Source: Apostichopus leukothele (Eukaryota > Echinodermata > Holothuroidea > Aspidochirotida > Stichopodidae). Taken from it: 24,359 bases of DNA. The stretch's first letter is position 1; each line of letters begins with the position of its first letter. This document shows, in pieces, positions 21,799 through 24,359 of the stretch. A model generated the notes under the pieces. That model ran no database searches and was not told where the DNA came from. It worked only from the letters and a program-made list of their open reading frames with translations. The translations under genes were made by a program, and so were the position numbers. The stretch spans positions 330,103 to 354,461 of the forward strand of contig JAAAKB020000005.1 in the NCBI GenBank assembly GCA_010014835.2, written 5' to 3'.

Positions 21799-22074
21799 TT
21801 TACCGGTGCTGTGGCCGAGTGGATAAAGGCGGTGGCGTTTGAAGCAATGAGGCTTAGCAATCGGGAGATTCGGGGCTTGATTCCCGGCCGGGTCATAGTA
21901 AGGTGATTTTTCATCCAAGAGCAATCTACGGTTTTCCCATCTGAAATGACTATCTAAACTGAAGAGATTCCAAATTTGAGCTAAAATGTTGAATTGGAAA
22001 CCACCCGACGCGTAAGTTGTAATCCTTTGCTGGTTTCGCGTCGTAAAATAACTGCTGATTATAATAATCATTGA
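21799..22074 (+). mobile_element. tRNA-derived SINE, class II (Ser/Leu-like) head
   Basis: The head is tRNA-like. TGGCCGAGTGG at 21812-21822 matches the polymerase III A box, and GGCTTGATTCC at 21874-21884 matches the B box consensus at 8 of 10 specified positions. A GGTGCTG (21805-21811) can partly pair with CCGGGTC (21888-21894) as an acceptor stem, and the T stem has one mismatch. The spacing leaves room for a long variable arm, as in tRNA-Ser or tRNA-Leu, and TTTGAA at 21838-21843 sits where a Ser(UGA) anticodon would. Downstream is an unrelated body ending near 22058-22073 in a simple ATTATAATAATCATTG tail. The degenerate B box and stems argue against a working tRNA gene. The exact 3' end is uncertain. 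Confidence 0.75.
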
Positions 22075-22186
22075 CCTTTCTATACATGGTATAAGTTTTG
22101 ATATTTATGTCACTTTATTAATTGATGTAATGATGGAGGCTGGAAGTTTTTTCACTGGTCTGTATTTTCCAACTCATTGCGCTTTC

Positions 22187-22292
22187 AAATGTATATGTAT
22201 AAATATATATTATACTTTTTTGTAATTTTATATATTTATATATAAATATATATAATTAAACAAGTTTAATATATTTATTATATATATATAGT
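22187..22292. repeat. AT-rich tract with 24-bp perfect palindrome
   Basis: The tract is almost entirely A and T, with TATA-type dinucleotide runs. Positions 22229-22252 read the same on both strands (a TTTATA core joined to TATAAA arms), so a cruciform is possible. It lies between the two SINE-derived segments. Such tracts are unstable and often differ between individuals. Confidence 0.85.
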
Positions 22293-22470
22293 AGTGATAA
22301 CAATTTCGTCTGCTTTTCAAATCTTTATTTCGCTTATATTTTTAAGTTTGTGTACAGTTACGAAGTTAAAGGTAACGATTGAATACTTGAAACTGTTGAA
22401 TAAGGCTAATGAAATCATACTGCATACACATTGCGCCAAAACACTGTAACGCGGAATATAATAGTTATAC

Positions 22471-22587
22471 CTTCTCCCTGTGACTGGGGTAAACAGAGTA
22501 GGCATGTCAACTGCGTCGTTCACAGCTACAGGTAAAGGTGAGCAAGTCATTTTGGGTTCCACTTTCAAATTTGTCACTTGCACAATT
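22471..22587 (-). CDS. Candidate minus-strand exon (about 117 nt)
   Basis: On the minus strand, reading from 22587 to 22471, an acceptor TCTACCTTTGACAG precedes an open stretch encoding IVQVTNLKVEP, then KMTCSPLPVAVNDAV, then DMPTLFTPVTGR. The codons are strongly RNY-biased, and the alternation of small, charged and beta-branched residues suggests a beta-sandwich extracellular module. The VTNLxVxP and AVNDAV spacing faintly recalls PKD-type domains, which is an impression only. The donor GAGAAG|GTATAACT is weak (A rather than G at +5). An acceptor at 22604 would lengthen it to 133 nt. The plus strand also has a short donor-bounded open stretch here (ACAG|GTAAAG near 22531), so strand is not certain. 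It lies inside the possible composite element, so a captured fragment is another possibility. Confidence 0.22.
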
Positions 22588-22795
22588 CTGTCAAAGGTAG
22601 ACACTGTACTTCAAATATTCGTTACTGTTCTTTTATTCTGACATGTCACGATTACCAGTATGGTCTAACACTAAGCTTTACCCATAGTTCCTATAGTTTC
22701 GCTGCACTCAACTGTATCTAACACGATCACATGGAATCTAGTTTAATACCCTTCACCTTTTGTTTGTATGGGGTACAATGATAATATTTTTGGTA

Positions 22796-22857
22796 TACGA
22801 ATAATAATAGTAATAGTAATACCAACCACAACAGCTACGATAATGATGATGATGATG
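22796..22857. repeat. Trinucleotide microsatellites (AAT/AGT and GAT)
   Basis: Two simple-repeat runs are present: GAATAATAATAGTAATAGTAAT-like units at about 22799-22821 and GATGATGATGATGAT at about 22842-22856. The second abuts the inverted SINE head. On the minus strand the SINE head thus runs directly into (ATC)n, as a SINE tail would after loss of its body. Confidence 0.85.
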
Positions 22858-22905
22858 CTTCAAATACCACCGCCTTTATCCACTCTGTCAAAGCACCGGT
22901 AAAAG
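22856..22905 (-). mobile_element. Inverted partial copy of the SINE head
   Basis: Read on the minus strand, this segment matches the first 47 bases of the SINE at 21800-21846 with about five mismatches. It shares TTACCGGTGCT, GAGTGGATAAAGGCGGTGG and TTTGAAGCA. The match stops where an (ATC)n run begins, so the B box and body are absent. The A box is degraded (TTGACAGAGTGG). It could be an internally deleted SINE copy, or the right terminal inverted repeat of a larger element that begins at 21799. Confidence 0.85.
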
Positions 22906-22912
22906 TAATGTC
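22906..22912. repeat. Right 7-bp direct repeat (TAATGTC)
   Basis: This is an exact copy of 21792-21798 in the same orientation, lying immediately outside the inverted SINE head. See the left copy for interpretation. Confidence 0.45.
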
Positions 22913-23462
22913 ATACCATATAGACAAAACATAGCCAGAGAAGTAGTTTCTGTGGCAATCTATTGACTAGACGTTGCATGCAAAATAGGTCACAGTCAAG
23001 TTTTCCCATTTTGTTTTGTCCAATCACTACTAAACAAACGAACACCGACTTTCTGAGAGGCACATGGAACTCTCAGAGTCAAATGTGGTTAAGTCTTGCT
23101 ATTGCTCTTAAAAGAACGCTTGACATGACGTAGATATTCACAGATCGCCAAATTAATGCTTGAAGCCAGAGTTCATGGTACAGTGGATTCAACTCTTTAT
23201 GAAATATTTATTCGGCGTATTCTGAACTAGATCAAAATCAAGTTATCGATACACATTGGACAAAGGACCAGCGACTGTATATAAACATGATGTACTAGTT
23301 TATTTAAGTCCCTGATCACCTGACCTCACTCCTTTAAATATTCATGTCCACTTCATCGCTTTCACCAAGACCTCAAGTTTTGTTCATCTCTCAAGACAAG
23401 TTATAATGTGGCAAGTTGCATTGCCTCAAGAAGTACGGTATTGCATGATACTACATTTCTCG
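22913..23462. other. Non-coding stretch without a recognised gene
   Basis: No coding, RNA or repeat feature is supported here. TGCATGATAC at 23442-23451 has its exact reverse complement at 23538-23547, placing the telomere-like palindrome inside a wider, weaker inverted repeat. Confidence 0.45.
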
Positions 23463-23495
23463 GGTTAGGGTTAACCCTAGGGGTTAACCCTAACC
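23463..23495. repeat. Telomere-motif palindrome (TTAGGG/CCCTAA)
   Basis: Two perfect 15-bp arms, GGTTAGGGTTAACCC at 23463-23477 and GGGTTAACCCTAACC at 23481-23495, face each other across TAG. Each arm itself contains the palindrome GGGTTAACCC, so the structure is nested. A further ATAGGGTTT follows at 23496-23504. The motif is the metazoan TTAGGG telomere unit in head-to-head form, too short to be a telomere. It may be the fold of a small MITE, a fusion or repair scar, or a binding site for telomere-repeat proteins. Confidence 0.9.
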
Positions 23496-23504
23496 ATAGG
23501 GTTT

Positions 23505-24240
23505 CCCCGGCCCACAAGATACGTCATTCATTGGGCTGTATCATGCATGATGTCATTGATCGACATATTAAACTGTGTACAAAACGGTTCTCTTGAGAAA
23601 TACTATCACGTGAGGATTGGGTGCGGACAAATCCGCCGTTGAAACTAATTACTGATTTTGAATCAATCGGCAATCTTATACTTAAAAATTGTAGAGTCGG
23701 AGTTACCAGTGTGGCATTTTTATATCATTTTGGATGCGTACAACAGTTTCATTAAAATCTAGGGTTATTCTTTTAAGCACCACCAATAATCAGGGGGTGG
23801 CATTGCACATTTTTCTATCTTGTAAGTGTTACAACATGGATTTGGGCATGATTCAGTGTACAGCAAAATATGTGATGATATTGTTGCCATTTGAGGAGAT
23901 AGGAGGAAATTAAGAAATCAATTCGGGAGTGTTGTGAATATTTGGGTTCGTAAAGAGGGCTTAAAATGCAAAAATGGTGCCATCCTCAGTCGTTGGAAGT
24001 TAAGTTTAATGAAGGGTTGTATTGATATGACTTTTCATGAAAGCCATAAAGATTATATAGTCTGTTATGAATTCACATGATTGTAGAAAGAAGGGTCACA
24101 CCAAAGTTTGATGGCGTCCATACTGCAGGGGAGGGGCCTATGTGGGCCGGTCAGGACATTTTGTTTCGGTAGGAAAGCTTCGACGCTATATCATTTCCAT
24201 CAATTTCTTGAAACAACATTTGTGAAGGCCTATACGATTT
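23505..24240. other. Non-coding stretch without a recognised gene
   Basis: No gene or repeat beyond the outer arm at 23538-23547 is recognised. A GC-richer patch at 24125-24152 (GGGGAGGGGCC and TGGGCCGG) has no further support. Confidence 0.45.
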
Positions 24241-24274
24241 TGCGTGTGTGCGCGTGTCTGTGTGTGTGCGTTTG
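24241..24274. repeat. GT-rich imperfect microsatellite
   Basis: Alternating GT units with interruptions (GCGTGTGTGCGCGTGTCTGTGTGTGTGC in pieces) run over about 34 bases. The purine-pyrimidine alternation could adopt Z-DNA. No gene context is visible at this edge. Confidence 0.85.
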
Positions 24275-24359
24275 TTTTTCTATCTGGTCCTCGGTTGTGA
24301 TTTCTAAAGAATCACCACGTCCTCGGAAGAATTCTATTGTATGGGGTATTGTTAAGGTT

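Noticed and set aside
21805-21894. Functional tRNA-Ser or tRNA-Leu gene
   Set aside because: The B box has two deviations, the acceptor and anticodon stems pair poorly, and a second copy of the head plus a SINE-like body and tail fit a tRNA-derived SINE better.
23463-23505. Chromosome end or long interstitial telomere array
   Set aside because: Only a few units are present, in inverted orientation, with ordinary sequence on both sides.

Overview
The window reads as metazoan nuclear DNA that is mostly non-coding. It is AT-rich by eye. It has no long open frames and no bacterial-style operons or Shine-Dalgarno-led genes. It does contain a tRNA-derived SINE, microsatellites, satellite-like tandem repeats, a vertebrate-type (TTAGGG) telomere-like palindrome and spliceosomal splice-site motifs. 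The mix suits a marine invertebrate such as an echinoderm or another deuterostome. That placement is inferred from repeat style and from my recollection of one dispersed motif near 925-942; no diagnostic gene fixes it.

Layout. Positions 1-255 hold the end of a 46-bp tandem array that probably continues off the left edge. A short direct duplication follows at 420-469, then a dispersed-repeat-like segment at about 640-1010. From 1011 to 7900 the DNA is largely featureless, with two foldbacks (1551-1602 and 2252-2332), a TATA/E-box cluster at 3775-3821, a doubtful 72-residue membrane-protein-like frame (4157-4375) and a cysteine-containing open frame (6895-7089). A short minus-strand first-exon candidate lies at 7914-7982. 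From 7983 to 15657 I see only a G-rich tract at 13737-13763. A satellite-like block of a roughly 380-420-bp unit occupies 15658-17249.

The best gene evidence lies in 17791-21099. The strongest single item is a 45-nt exon candidate at 19454-19498 on the plus strand, bounded by a strong acceptor and a GTAAGT donor and carrying an ATG in a good start context. A terminal-exon candidate at 20840-21099 follows in a matching phase. An upstream exon-like interval (17791-18080, plus) lies over a competing minus-strand exon-like interval (17847-18074), and the strand cannot be settled by reading. These may belong to one gene with long introns, but no product is recognised.

The right end carries a class-II (Ser/Leu-type) tRNA-derived SINE at 21799-22074. 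An inverted copy of its first ~47 bp lies at 22856-22905. The pair is bracketed by a 7-bp direct repeat (21792-21798 and 22906-22912), which raises the possibility that the whole 1.1 kb moved as one unit with tRNA-like ends. Between the two lie an AT palindrome and a minus-strand exon-like segment. A nested telomere-motif palindrome (23463-23495) and a GT-rich microsatellite (24241-24274) close the window.

No complete gene, functional RNA gene or CRISPR array could be supported.
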